In this document: positions 47,004 through 58,326 of the stretch, piece by piece | Layout: each line of letters begins with the position of its first letter | Numbering within the stretch: position 1 is the stretch's first letter | Made by a program: the position numbers and the translations under genes | Origin: Litsea cubeba | Taxonomy: Eukaryota; Streptophyta; Magnoliopsida; Laurales; Lauraceae | DNA: 64,000 bases | Reading direction: 5' to 3' | Assembly: GCA_012931725.1 (NCBI GenBank) | Contig: CM022953.1 | Coordinates: 54,642,300 to 54,706,299, forward strand | The notes under the pieces: generated by a model | Database searches by the model: none | What the model saw: only the letters and a program-made list of their open reading frames with translations | Told to the model about the DNA's origin: nothing

Positions 47004-47726
47004 TGTAAGTGCCTAAAAATTAAGGACTTTAAATCAGGGATTAGGATCCTTGTTTAAGTGGTTTGGATGAAGGTTGTCGAGGCTCCGACTAGACCTGAAG
47101 AGGAAGAGAGGAAAACACGTCAGAGGACCCTGGCTGCAGGCAGCGCAAGGCTCTCCGATGCTTAAGTTAGTTCAGGGAACGAGCAAGGGAGATGGAGAGA
47201 AAATTGCAGAGTAAGAGTGTGTATTATGGGTAGCGTACCTTTAGGATGGAGATGGAGATGCTATTTATAACTATCGTGGGCGAGTCCCAAGACTGGGCTG
47301 GCCACTCGAGTGGCTGCGTCCACTCAGCCCATAATGCATTAAATGCTGAACCATACCTCATTAAATGCTAGCCTTGCTGGGTCAGGCGGCGGTTCTGACT
47401 TTTGGGCCAGGTCCCATCGGGCCTGGCCCGGAGCCATGCTCTGGGGGCGCACGTGTTCTGTATGCGTCGTTTTGTCGGTAATGATAGTCTGCAGGGCATG
47501 CCTTAGCATGCGCCGTTGTCCTGTTGTCGGTCCCATCAATCTCCGTCAAATCCGCATTGCCGAAGTGTGATGCCGAGGTCGGATAGGCCTGACTTCGGGA
47601 ACTCTTTCCTCGGGAGATGCTACGATCCTTCGCCAGCGCCTAGCCTTGGCCTAGGGGAGGCATAACAAATCTGCCTTAGGACCGGGGCTAGCACTGATCT
47701 CGGCTTAGTGGAAACATCCCCATACA
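47004..47726 (-). repeat. 5' LTR of Tat2 (723 bp)
   Basis: On the minus strand it starts TGTATGGGGATG at 47726 and ends GGCACTTACA at 47004. TATA agttataaatagc lies at about 47264-47276. It is uninterrupted and shows the original sequence into which the copia inserted in the other LTR. Confidence 0.95.
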
Positions 47727-47731
47727 ACAAC

Positions 47732-49398
47732 AATCGCTGAATTAAACAAATGAAGATTTAAAAAAACAAATGAAGTATCATCATCCTTTTCCTTCTCTTC
47801 TCTCCCTCTCTCACTCGACCCATGAATGACCCCCCACCACACGTACATTCCATACAATACCACACAAAGTCATTGGATTTTTAGGTGATGGCCTGATGGG
47901 TGCAAATGGCTTAAGTAGTTTCTTTCAGCTGCTACTCTGTTTTGCCATGTTTTGTTGTTTTGGTTTTTCATGTCTTATCTCTTCCAGCTAGTTTTTCATG
48001 TCTTAGTTTCTTTTAGAGTTTTAGTTTTTTCAAAGAAGAATAATATATGGCTGGAGAATAAAGAAAAAAAGGGATTGGGGGTTGGGGTTGGGTTGTTAAT
48101 GTTGATATTTAATATCAGGAAGCAAAGATCCATGGATGATGGATGCAAGGAGATATGAATGTTTAACTAAAGATGATAGTTAACTTAACTAAATAAGCAA
48201 CATTTAAAACTGATTTCTGAGTTTATTTAAAGTTTTCTATTTCTCTTATAGATCTTTTGTTCATTTTTAATCATATTTTATTTTCTATTGCCAGCACGTT
48301 GTGGATGATTATGATAAAACTTGCTTGTTTTAATGACAATTATGAGGTCTGTTGTTTGCTAAAGAATCTCTTCTTTGTTTGCCTATGCCCTCAATGGACT
48401 TCTATGTGCATTTATATTTCAGCATTTATACTATTTGATACTTTGAGTAATGTAAACATTCAATATCCTTATCTAGTGCTAGCTATGTTACAAAGGTTAT
48501 GAAATTCCCTCTGTGATTATGCAGGTCTTTGTCTTGTTTAGTTGACTTAATAAATTCCCTCTTGCAGCTGGATCGAAAACCCAATGTTAAATCAAAAGGT
48601 GATAATGTTAATGATATAATCAATGCAATGATATAATGATAACAAAAGGTGATAATGTTAAAGAAGCAATAAGCTCAACCTTGTGCATTTTAATGCATTC
48701 ATTTGATGAAAATGGCTTCAGAAGCAACCCTCTGTTTGGTAGAACTAGTGGTTATGCATTCTGCATTTGGGTGTTTGGTAGAACTAGTGGTTATCAATTT
48801 GATCTAGATGGGATTCATGCATTCTTTTTAACAGTAGAACATTATGTGTTTTTGTTCAGTGCTTGATTTCTATTCTATAGTAAAATCTTTTTTGCAGTTT
48901 TAATTTGAGGAACCTCTGGATATCCTTGCTGCATCTCATCCTCTCAAGTCTCTCTCCTTCTCCTTTTTCTGCTCAATCCAAACCCTCCAATTTGCAGGCC
49001 ACGACCAACCCATAGTCTGGCTCTGGAGTCTGGTCAACACAATTGGAATCTTGGTGGGGCTCACTGTCAATGGGTCCTCCAGACCCATGGACTTTGTGCC
49101 ACTTGTTCAACTTGAGCCCAGGTGGCCAAATGTGGAAATCATTGTGTAGTTTGTGTGATGTGCTCAAATGGGTCATGGGATGAACAAAAAAATCCTGACA
49201 AATTCTGGGGTCCTTTTTTTGTTTTTTTCTTCTTCTTTCAATTCATTCATTGTTTTGGATGGTCAATAAATATGCTATTATTGATTTTTCTAAGATTATA
49301 TCTTTTGCAAAAAACACATTATGTTTGAATTCTGTGATGTAAAACATTGATAACAGCTATCTTGCCCACATTTTTAACTCAATTCTTTTATCTAACAG
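47732..49398. other. CACTA interior right of Tat2, no clear gene
   Basis: T-rich, intron-like sequence. A short exon-like piece with acceptor ctcttgcag lies at 48569 onward (CTGGATCGAAAACC...). A duplicated 'ggtagaactagtggttat' occurs at 48738 and 48777. No protein was recognised. Confidence 0.45.
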
Positions 49399-49539
49399 GT
49401 CATGCCATTGGCTCCAAACAATGCTCAAGGAGACTTGAGCTCTAATGGCAATGCAGTTCAGGTTATGCAAGATGATCTTCAGGAACCTGCACTTGAAATT
49501 GGTGAAGAGTTCAATCAGAATAGCCCCAAGAAGAAGAGG
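49399..49539 (+). pseudogene. Captured exon, possibly of a TSO1/CPP-like (tesmin CXC) gene
   Basis: After an acceptor (ttatctaacag) the frame reads VMPLAPNNAQGDLSSNG, then LEIGEEFNQNSPKKKR. 'NQ.SPKKKRRK' leads directly into the first CXC motif in plant TSO1/TCX (CPP) proteins, but the homology here stops after KKKR and no CXC cysteines follow. Recognition rests on this short motif, so it is tentative. It lies inside the CACTA. Confidence 0.38.
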
Positions 49540-50755
49540 CATGCACTCTATTCCATTGATTGCTGTCAGTTTAATTTTGTTCCAGGATGCTGATATGTTT
49601 CTTACCTGGCTTCTGCTTGTTCCATAACACATTCACTTGTTTGCTTTTGAATTTAAAAGTTGATGGCTGTTGTTGTTTCTAACATATCAAGTCAGGCCTA
49701 TGTTCCCTACCAAAGCATATGCACTTTAAACATGATAAGAAAATTTGTACGGTTGACCCAATAGTCAACCCTATTCAACCCATTCATTCAGATGCATTCT
49801 GATTTAGATATTGGATTATTGGGTGCATTTTGGACAAATGATCCGATCATTCAGAATGTGGTTTGGTTGGCAGTGATGGTGGGTTTGTCCAACTTATATG
49901 GATTGCAGAGAGTGAGTCATTTAAATTTTATTCTAAATTACCTTCTACATCAAGGTTATGCCTTAATTTCCTTCCAAATTTTGATCAAGTTCACTCTTTT
50001 ATGGCTTTACCAGAACCTTTATGAGTTCAGTGCATCGGATGATGTAGGCAAGGAAATGGATGGATGTTAGTTTTTGTCAGTTATAGTAGTATGTATGATA
50101 TGTGCATGATGACAATGATCTCAGTATATTAATCTACCGTAAGAGAGCATGTGGCCTTGTTTGTATCACTTTCTCTCTTGTTTTTTTTTTTTTATTCTTC
50201 TTTTCTTTTTTGATTCGTAAACTTGGAATCTGCAATCTCATGGTTGGAACAATGAGCTCAATTCAGGAAATAAATGGAGATGCATCACACTACTCAAGAG
50301 AGAGTGTAATATAAAATGGTTGTACCTTTTGTACTTTCCAGCTGCATATACATGTGTAGATTATAGCAAAATAGAATTTCAACTGATAATATAAAACAGG
50401 TCTTACAGTTTTTGTTACTCAGGTGGTGCCTGTACTGATCATATTCTTCCTGAACTGATTTGTAACCACCCGCTTCCCCACTTCTCTTCCCAAAGAAAAT
50501 GCATACATAAAATAAATACTCTTGCTGATTCGTTTCTTCTTCCTTTTGGCCCTGACATCTAAAGTAGCATAGGCAGCATATAGAAAATTTCTATTTCTCA
50601 TCATGTTATTCTATTTTATACGGTTCTTATGTTTCAGGCCGTGTGCACAGTTGTTTCTATGCTTGCTTCTGTGCCTTTGGGTGAATTTGCATTTGTATTT
50701 TTTTCCCTTGCTTTGTTATTATGTAGCTCAGATGGTTCCAATTTAAATTGTGCAG

Positions 50756-50860
50756 GATGTTGTTTGCTTTGGGAAGCTTGCCAAAAACTTGTCTCCAGAA
50801 GAACAACAGCACTTTGATAAAACTTTTACCTTCTATTGATACTGCCAAACTTCCCGACAG
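50756..50860 (+). pseudogene. Captured exon resembling the ASXH/DEUBAD-like region of plant GATA26/27-type proteins
   Basis: It is bounded by the acceptor attgtgcag and the donor GACAG/gtggca. The translation gives GKLAKNLSPEEQQHFDK and, one frame over, LLPSIDTAKLPD. An extra A in the run at 50817-50820 explains the frame break. The pattern 'LS.EEQ...KLLPS.D....PD' fits the ASX-homology region in plant GATA26/27-like proteins. The match is short and from memory, so moderate to low. It lies inside the CACTA. Confidence 0.42.
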
Positions 50861-51071
50861 GTGGCATTCTTCACACTCTGTCTGTGATTTCCATTTCTTG
50901 ATAGTCATGCACTCTATTCGCTCTACTCCATAAAACAGAAAGAAGTTATGATTCATTGTTGTAAGTCAGTTCTGCTAGAGGAATTTCGCTAACTGAAATT
51001 CTACCATTATAATTATATCTCTGAAATTGAAGTCGTATGATGAACTTAATGAAAATGATGTAAGTAGAGTA

Positions 51072-52263
51072 ACTTGTAGGAACTGACAGTTAGCAAATAG
51101 GGCTCCCGGTTAGAGAATTACGTGCGAAACATGGGATTTTCCAACACTTAGGCTCGAAAATGGCCCGCTGTCCGGAACGGGAAACGGCCGTGGGAAAATT
51201 CGGAAACCGGCATGAGCACTTCGCTCGAGGGTAGAGTAACTTGTAGAAACTGACGGTTCGCAAATAGGGCTCCCGGTTAGAAAATTACGTGCAAAACATG
51301 GGATTTTCCAACACTTAAGCTCGAAAACAGCCCGCCGGGGGTCCGGGACGGGAAACGGCTTCGGGAAAATTCCGACACCGGCACAAGCACTTCGCTCGAG
51401 GGAAGAGTAACTTGTAGGAACTGACGGCTCGCAAATAGAGCTCCTGGTTAGAGAATTACGACCGAAACATATGATTTTCCAACGCTTAGGGTCGAAAACG
51501 ATCCGTCGAGGGTCCAAAACGGGAAACGACCACGGGAAAATTCCAAAACTGGCACGATCACTTCGCTCGAGGATAGAGTGACTTGTAAGAACTGACGGTT
51601 CGCAAACAGGACTCCCGATTAGAGAATTACGACCGAAACATATGATTTTCCAACACTTAGGCTCGAAAATGGCCCGTCGGGGGTCCGGAACGGGAAACGG
51701 CCACGGGAAAATTTTGAAATCGGCACGAGCACTTCGCTCGAGGGTAGAGTGACTTGTAGGAACTGACGGTTCGCAAATAAGACTCCCGATTAGAGAATTA
51801 CGACCGAAATATATGATTTTCCAACACTTAGGCTCAAAAACGGCCCGTCGAGGGTCCAGAACGGGAAATGGCCGCGGGAAAATTCCGAAACCGGCACGAG
51901 CACTTCGCTCGAGGGTAGAGTGACTTGTAGGAACTGACAGTTCGCAAATAGGGCTCCTGGTTACAGAATTACGACCGAAACATATGATTTTCCAACACTT
52001 ATGCTCGAAAACGGTCCGTTGGGGGTCTGGAATGGGAAACGGCCGTGGGAAAATTCCGAAATCGGCACGAGCACTTCGCTCTAGGATAGAGTGACTTGTA
52101 GGGACTGACGGTTCGCAAATCGGGCTCCCGGTTAGAGAATTACACCTAAAAACATTTAATTTGGAACACTTAGTCTCGAAAATAGGCCGTCGTAGGTCGA
52201 AAACAGGAAACGACCATCGAACTGCCAATAAATCGGCACAGGTACCTTGTTCAATGTCTAAGT
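51072..52263. repeat. 171-bp tandem repeat, seven copies
   Basis: The marker acttgtagg occurs at 51072, 51239, 51410, 51581, 51752, 51923, 52093 and 52264, a period of 167-171, mostly exactly 171. Units include 'ctcccggttagagaattacg' and 'gagcacttcgctcgaggg'. The first and last copies are more diverged. The 372-codon open frame on the minus strand (51110-52228) exists because 171 is a multiple of three. It shows no protein signature. Confidence 0.95.
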
Positions 52264-52779
52264 GACTTGTTGGAATTGACGGTTAGTGAATCGGACTTCT
52301 GGTTAACAAATTAGATGCAAAAGCCGCCTGATTGTCAACATTTTGGCTGGAAAAAAGTTCACAGAAAAACTTAGGAAAAGTTATATATATACATGTTTAT
52401 TTTTAATTCATAATTTAATTTATTATAAATATTTTAATGTTGTTTTTCTCATTGCAGATTGATGAACGCATTGGGGTCGATTGCAGAATTGTGGGGGTGT
52501 TTGACTTATTTTCAGTTTATTTGTATATATATATATATCAATGTATATTGGACATTGATATGAGACTGTATCATTATTGATTGTTATATTTGTTTAATGT
52601 GATGAATGATTTAATGAAAAATGGAGATGGTTGTCTGTTCATTTAGTAACTTTTGTTTCATTTTAATTTTTATGTTGAATATAGGTATATTAACAGGTTG
52701 GATTTTTTATACAGGTGTATAAACAGATTTACAGGAAAATAATAATGAAAAATATATATAATATTGAAAAAAAAAAACC

Positions 52780-53590
52780 TTTGCCGACGTAACTTTTCGT
52801 CGACAAAATAAAAATAAAAAATAAAATACCTTTCCCGACGAAACCAAAACATCGGCAAAATAAAAAAAAATCAAAAATCAAAAAAATAAAATACCTTTGC
52901 CGACGAAAATTCTCGTCGGCAAAATAAAAAATGAAAAATAAAAAAATAAAATACCTTTGCCGATGAAAATTCTCGTCTGCAAAATAAAAATTAAAAATTA
53001 AAAAAATAAAATAAGTTTGCCGATGCAAAAGAAACGTCGGCAAAAAAAAAGATGAGAAATAAAAAAAAATAAAATACTTTTGCCGATGAAAATTTTCATC
53101 GGCAAAATAAAAAAGAAAATTAAAAAAATAAAATAAGTTTGCCGACGCAAAAGAAACGTTGGCAAAATAAAAAGATGAAAAATAAAAAAAAATAAAATAC
53201 CTTTGCTAACGAAAATTTTCGTCGGCAAAATAAAAAATAAAAAATAAAATAAGTTTGCCAAAGCAAAAAAAAATGTCGGAAAAATAAAAAAATAAAATAC
53301 CTTTGCCGATGGAAATTTTCGTCAGCAAAATAAAAAAGAAAAATTAAAAAAAAATAAAATAAGTTTGCCGACGAAAAAAAAACATCGGTAAAATAAAAAA
53401 AATGAAAAATAAGAAAAATAAAAGACTTTTGCAGACGAAAAATAATGTCGGCAAAAGGCAAATAAACGTCGGTAAAATATTTTGCTGACGTATTATTAAC
53501 GACGTCTGGCCGACGATGTAATTTTCGTCGGTAAATAGTTTTATCGACGAAAATGTGGGTTTTGGCGACAAAAATTTTCGTCGCCAAAAG
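52780..53590. repeat. Right subterminal array of ttgccgacg/cgtcggcaa motifs
   Basis: About ten near-palindromes of the type CTTTGCCGACGAAAATT paired with CGTCGGCAAAAT (for example 52897-52924) are separated by A-rich spacers of about 30-60 bp. The motif differs slightly from the left array (gccgac versus accgac). The Phe-rich frames on the minus strand are artefacts. Confidence 0.88.
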
Positions 53591-53607
53591 TGCAGTTTCT
53601 TGTAGTG
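53579..53607 (-). repeat. Right terminal inverted repeat of the CACTA element
   Basis: In reverse complement it starts CACTACAAGAAACTGCACTT and runs into ttggcgacg. It is followed by the TSD CAT at 53608-53610. Confidence 0.87.
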
Positions 53608-53712
53608 CATGTTTTGTCCAATAGTTTTCAGTCCATTCCCATTTATAAACGGGTCACAATTCCAAAGTAACAATCCTCATCATTCTAAGGTATCATAACC
53701 ATCCATTCTTAG

Positions 53713-56367
53713 TGTTAGACTCCGACCCCCAATTCTTTTGTTTAGCGTTGTTTTAATTATAGTTTAACTTTTTAAGCGAGATTACAGTTGGTTTGATTTT
53801 TTTTTTTGAGTTTGACTAGATTTTTCATAACCTTGGGGAGTTTTGAGGACCGTTGACTTTAGTTTGACCCAGCTTTGTAAAATGTATTTTTGAGATAAAT
53901 TACTCTTGATTTCTAAGAATCTCAAATTTTATTTATTTTGATTCATTTTATTGTTATAAACAACTTTCATGTTTTGACCATTTTGATTTAATGCTCAAAA
54001 ATTGCGTTTTTCGAGAAAAAAGGGCAAAATGACTTTTTACATTAAATCTGTACTTGAATTTCGAAAATTTCAGAAATTGGAGAAAATATACTTTTTGGAT
54101 AGTAGATATTTCAACGATCGATTTTGTCTTCGTTGTCTTCGTTCGAGGCCAATAAATCATAGTTTCAGCCTTGTCAAGCCTTGGGGCCCATGGGGCCCAG
54201 CCCACTCAAGTCTTTATAAACTCAAGTGGGTTCTTCTTCTTCTTCCCCATTCATTTTTTTTCCTGCAACATTTCGGGCTGTCTAGGGTTTTCTCTTCCAA
54301 CCCTTTTCTCTCTCTTCTAGAAATCTTCCATCTTGAGTGCAAAGTGAGGGAATGATCTCCTAAGCTTCCTCCTCATCTTCCAAGCTTTCCAAAGATGCAA
54401 TTCTCAAAGGATTTCAGTTGGGACAACTTCTCTTTTCATGCTTTCCTTCTTGTTTGAACTACCAAAAGGTTAGCAATGGTTTTCTTTCTTCAAATCTTGG
54501 TTTTTTCAAACCATTTAGAATGTTTTTATCAAACATGCAAAGGCTTTCTTTGAGATTTGCAATGGATTGATTTTCTAGGGCTTCTTCTTGAGCTATTTCG
54601 GGGGTTTTGTGATTTTGGAGCTTGGGACTATAGGAAGACCATTTTGGAGTGATTTGCCCCCTATTATTGACTTGAGGCAAGTGAATATCTCAATTTATAT
54701 GATGATTTTATTCTATAAGTATGATTTCATGAAATATTCATTATATGTTCTATCCTCTTTATGATTCATGGATTTGCTTTTGAAAGATTACGTATTGGTT
54801 TATGTTTGAATCCTCTTGAGCTTTTGTTTAGCAACAATTTGGAACTTTGCCTTTTAGATTTTATTATCTTGATTCAGCTCTTTTGATGTCAAAATTTTAT
54901 GTTTAATGAATGGAGGAGATCTTGTTTATATTTGTTTTGTTTGATAAATTTGGAATGAATTGTGTATGGTGGATTTAATGGAGTATGGATGAGGCTATGA
55001 AAGGCCCAAAAATGAATATGAATGTAATGGAAGGGAAAGAAGAGGGGAAGGAAGCCAAAAGGAGTGAAAAAGTGCATTTTCGTACTTTAGAAAGGACCCA
55101 TATGATTTACCACGGAAACTCATATGATTTATCCACAAATTGATTTGAATTAGATTTGAGTGGTTGCCACGTTCAAAAACATCAATAAGGCTACTCATCA
55201 GATTTGTTCGGATTTGTCAGTATATTCAGTGTGTATTTGTTCAGGAGGAGTCCTTTTATCGATTTCGGAAATGAATTATTATGTTTGGATTTGTATCGGT
55301 TCAGGTTTTGAAATTTAAAGGCACCACTAAGCTTAGGTCACCTTGTCGGGCTGATCACCCGGTTTGGGATCTTAAAATTATCTGCCAGCTGCAGCTTGGA
55401 TTCTGTTTGTACCGATCATGGCAACAGTTATGTTATGCCGGTCTATGGTTCTGATTCTGTTTCCAGTTCCACGTGTAGTGGCTACGGTTCTGTTTGATAA
55501 CGAATTTGTTTGTTCTGGTCCCACGAGTAGTGGCTACGGTTTTTTTCTGCTCTTGTTACTTCAGTAATAGGAGAATATAGCTATATATGGTTTGCCAATG
55601 TTTTAATCAGATTGTTAATTCTTTTAAGATAGTTATGTTTCGATTATTGTTCAGATATTTCCCATGATATTTATGTTCAGTCTTTTAATTATTTTATCAT
55701 GATTTACTACTATCATTGTTTAGAATCTTAAATGGATTTACAATTATTTTCATAGTATTTTATAAATGCCCATCATCATATTATCTGAATATTTGCTTAC
55801 CAGACCGTTGTGTCTGATCCTTTTTTTGTTCGGTGCCAGATTCTTCTTTTATTGTTTTTCAGTTGGTTTGAGCGGAGGAGGCGGTTGAGCCGCCGGTCGG
55901 ACGTGAGTGGCTGTCCAACGATATCACATAGATGTCGCTTTTGGTGCCAGAGTTCGCAACATAATATTGGGGTAGTATTTTTATTTAGTTGGATATTTTT
56001 GTATGGCTTTTATTAGCCTTTTTCTTTGGGATTGTAATTAATGTACTTGTTAATTTGTAACCTTAACACATGTGGGAAATAAAATGTCATGTTACTGCCA
56101 GCTTAATGATCTATGATTTATGATCTGTACCAGTCTGATTATGAGTCTTATTCTGATGGCTATATGTTACGGTTGAGTGCGACATGGAATCCGATGGCCA
56201 CGGGCTCCGGGTCGCAACGCCATGTTTAGCTTCCGCGAAATATTCTGATTGTATGAAATATGTGATCCTCATACACGGATCTTGGGAAAAACAAAAGTTT
56301 TTATTTAATTCCAAAATTTCACATCCCGAGGTCGGATTACTGCAGGGTCCGATTTCGGGGTGTGACA
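53713..56367 (+). repeat. LTR-B: solo LTR, 2655 bp
   Basis: It starts TGTTAGACTCCGACCCCC and ends TTTCGGGGTGTGACA. CTTAG flanks both sides (53708-53712 and 56368-56372). Plus-strand TATA (tctttataaactc) lies at about 54211-54223, with a pyrimidine-rich leader and a late aataaa at about 56080, supporting plus orientation. There is no PBS, coding region or second copy beside it, so a solo LTR is likely. The lineage is unknown. Confidence 0.75.
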
Positions 56368-56372
56368 CTTAG

Positions 56373-58326
56373 ATCATATGATGGCCTGCCTAGCCACAAC
56401 CACGGGTCAATAATTACCAATCCATAACACCGGGTCACCACTAGATACTCCTAGGTTCAGGTCATCCAATATCCATTTATTTAATAGGTATAATAAATAG
56501 AAAGGATGCAACAGTGATAGCAATGAATTAAGTCTAATAAATCTCCAAATACAAGCCAATCAATGGGAAATAGCAAAGGTCCAACCTAAGTAATGACCTC
56601 CTTTCAGGTCCAGGTCCATGTCAATGTCAGTCAATTTCATTCCTAAAAGATTTTTCGGATGCCAAGGAAAATGTATTTTGGTGCTCCAGAAGTTACAGGC
56701 ATATTCGACAACGTTTAAGGATCAAATCGAAATTCATTTAATACATTAGACCCTACTTTGGTGGTCCCCATGAGTCAAGGTTGAGCCAAACCATTGACTC
56801 ATGATTAATACATCAATAGAAGTCTATTTGGATGGTCAATGGGCCCCACAATAGATCAAAACATCAGAGACTGCAAAACTGAAAATCCTCAGTTTATAGT
56901 GTATCCAGTCGACATCCTCCAAGGGGCGATTGACCGGGTACACTGGGAGGGTCTGGATTCTGACTCCCAGGTCAACACCTTAATCAGTGTGTCAGGTCGG
57001 CATCGTGGCCTGGATGTCGATTGCGCACACAGAGACTCCTAGGCAATCACCTAGAAAGCATAGATCTGGTTTTTAAAATTCCATAGTGTGTCCGGTCGAC
57101 CTCCAGGCCTAGTCGGTCGAGGGGTACACTAGACTGAGAGAATTTCAGTTTCCAGTTATTTCCTAAATTCTCCTTTGTATCCAGTCAACCCCACACACAG
57201 GATGTCGACCGGGTACACTACAAATCTAGATTTTCAGATTTCTGGAACTAACCCAATTTTCATAAAAAAAAAAAAAAAAAACACATCCAATCTCATCCAT
57301 TCATCATGGAAACATATACAAACATCAAAAGTACTTCAATCACCATCAAGCCATCACCAATTGGGCCATTGACCTTCCAACTGAGAATCCTCATCCATCA
57401 ATGACCAAAATCCATGAAAACAAGCTCAAAAGGGCATATCTATATAATCAACATCCAATTGAATTGAAATTACATAATCAAAGGACAAGAGACATTCATT
57501 CCATGTTAGATAGGTATATTGTACTTGCCTCTAATCCAAATGCAATGAAATGATAGTAATAAGTGAAATCCAAACTCCAAAATAGAATTCCAAGCTTCTA
57601 AAGTCTCCAAGCTCTCAATCAACCTAAAAACTCAGATCTAAGAAGATCTATAACACCTAATCCCAAATCCACAAGAGAATTGTAATAAGGAAAGGAATCT
57701 AGAGAGAGAAAGAGAGAATTCTAGGGAAATTAAACTAGAAAGAGAGACTTGCCTTTCTTTATAGAGAGAGAAGAGATCTATAAGATAAGAGAGATCCTTA
57801 GGGATGATAACCTCAGTAGCTTGTTGTAGTTCTCCTTCTTAGTAACTAGGAAGCTTAGATCCAGGGTTTCTAGAGAGAGAAAGGGAGGGAATTCTTGGAG
57901 GGAAAATGAGAGAGGAGAGAAAAGAGGTGAGAGAATGAAGCTCGTTTGGGATGGGAGGGTCTTGTTTTATAGTTTGTGTTGGAAAGGAAAGTACTAAAAT
58001 GCCCTCCTTTGGTTAGTGATAAATTAGGATAAGTACATGGGCTATTTGGTCTTTTTAGGTGGAATTGAAATATTCTCATGTGGAAACCCCTCCTATTACT
58101 TCTAGCTACTAGCAAGGGCCTCTAACTAACTATTCAATGTCTAATTAAATCCCAATGGAACTTATAAAATACAAAAAGAGACTAAAGCCTAAAAATTAGG
58201 CTAAAATACTAGGAAAATACTATACTACCCTTAATAATCCCTACTAGTTAGCATAATTAGATATAAATTACTATAATTAACATAATTCAAACAAAAGTGA
58301 GGGTCCACAAGGGGTGAGGCCTCACA
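56373..58326 (-). repeat. Block 4 (5' part) of LTR-C; no gene
   Basis: It holds the minus-strand LTR start (58326), TATA boxes near 57970 and 57760, and an AG-rich leader (57680-57950). A short repeated segment 'gtcgaccgggtacact' with variants occurs at 56905, 57090 and 57210. Confidence 0.6.

Larger units (their letters stand above)
27447..47726 (-). mobile_element. Tat2: near-complete Tat-lineage Ty3/gypsy element with antisense gene
   Basis: On the minus strand the order is 5' LTR (47726-47004), PBS, gag, pol, antisense gene, PPT and 3' LTR. The 3' LTR is split by a copia insertion into 37675-37078 and 27589-27447. Without the copia the element is about 10.8 kb. Dual RNase H, no chromodomain, and an antisense gene after integrase place it in the Tat lineage. 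By eye the two LTRs differ at about 17 positions plus a 13-bp indel over about 723 bp, a few percent. Gag and pol are open except for one stop between them. Confidence 0.95.
27442..47731. other. Target-site duplication ACAAC of Tat2
   Basis: ACAAC is found at 27442-27446 and at 47727-47731, directly outside the LTR ends. Confidence 0.92.
23584..53607. mobile_element. CACTA (En/Spm) transposon carrying host-gene fragments, about 9.7 kb net
   Basis: The left end reads CACTACAACAAGTTGCACTT. The right end, in reverse complement, reads CACTACAAGAAACTGCACTT. The 3-bp TSD CAT lies at 23581-23583 and 53608-53610. Both sub-ends hold dense arrays of a short inverted motif (CCGACG...CGTCGG), as CACTA transposase-binding regions do. 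After removing the Tat2 insertion the element is about 9.74 kb. I recognise no TNP2-type transposase or TNPA, so it looks non-autonomous. It instead holds exon-like pieces of host genes (27023-27152, 49399-49539, 50756-50860) and a 171-bp tandem array. Confidence 0.88.
20684..58326 (-). repeat. LTR-C: solo LTR of about 3.2 kb in minus orientation, in four blocks
   Basis: The blocks are 20684-21028, about 22801-23583, 53611-53712 and 56373-58326. Removing the insertions leaves about 3.18 kb with TG...CA ends. On the minus strand it starts TGTGAGGCCTCACCCC at 58326 and ends GGGGCGTTACA at 20684, with TSD ATTAT. Minus-strand TATA boxes lie at 57965-57972 (ctataaaa) and about 57757-57765, a few hundred bases from the start, as expected for U3. 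No internal PBS, gag or pol remains, so a solo LTR from recombination is the simplest reading. The lineage is not determined. Confidence 0.65.

Noticed and set aside
51110..52228. 372-codon open frame on the minus strand
   Set aside because: It runs through the 171-bp tandem repeat, whose period is a multiple of three; it shows no domain and only repeats the same 57 residues.
52670..53673. Several Phe-rich minus-strand frames
   Set aside because: Translations of the CACTA subterminal motif array and its A-rich spacers.
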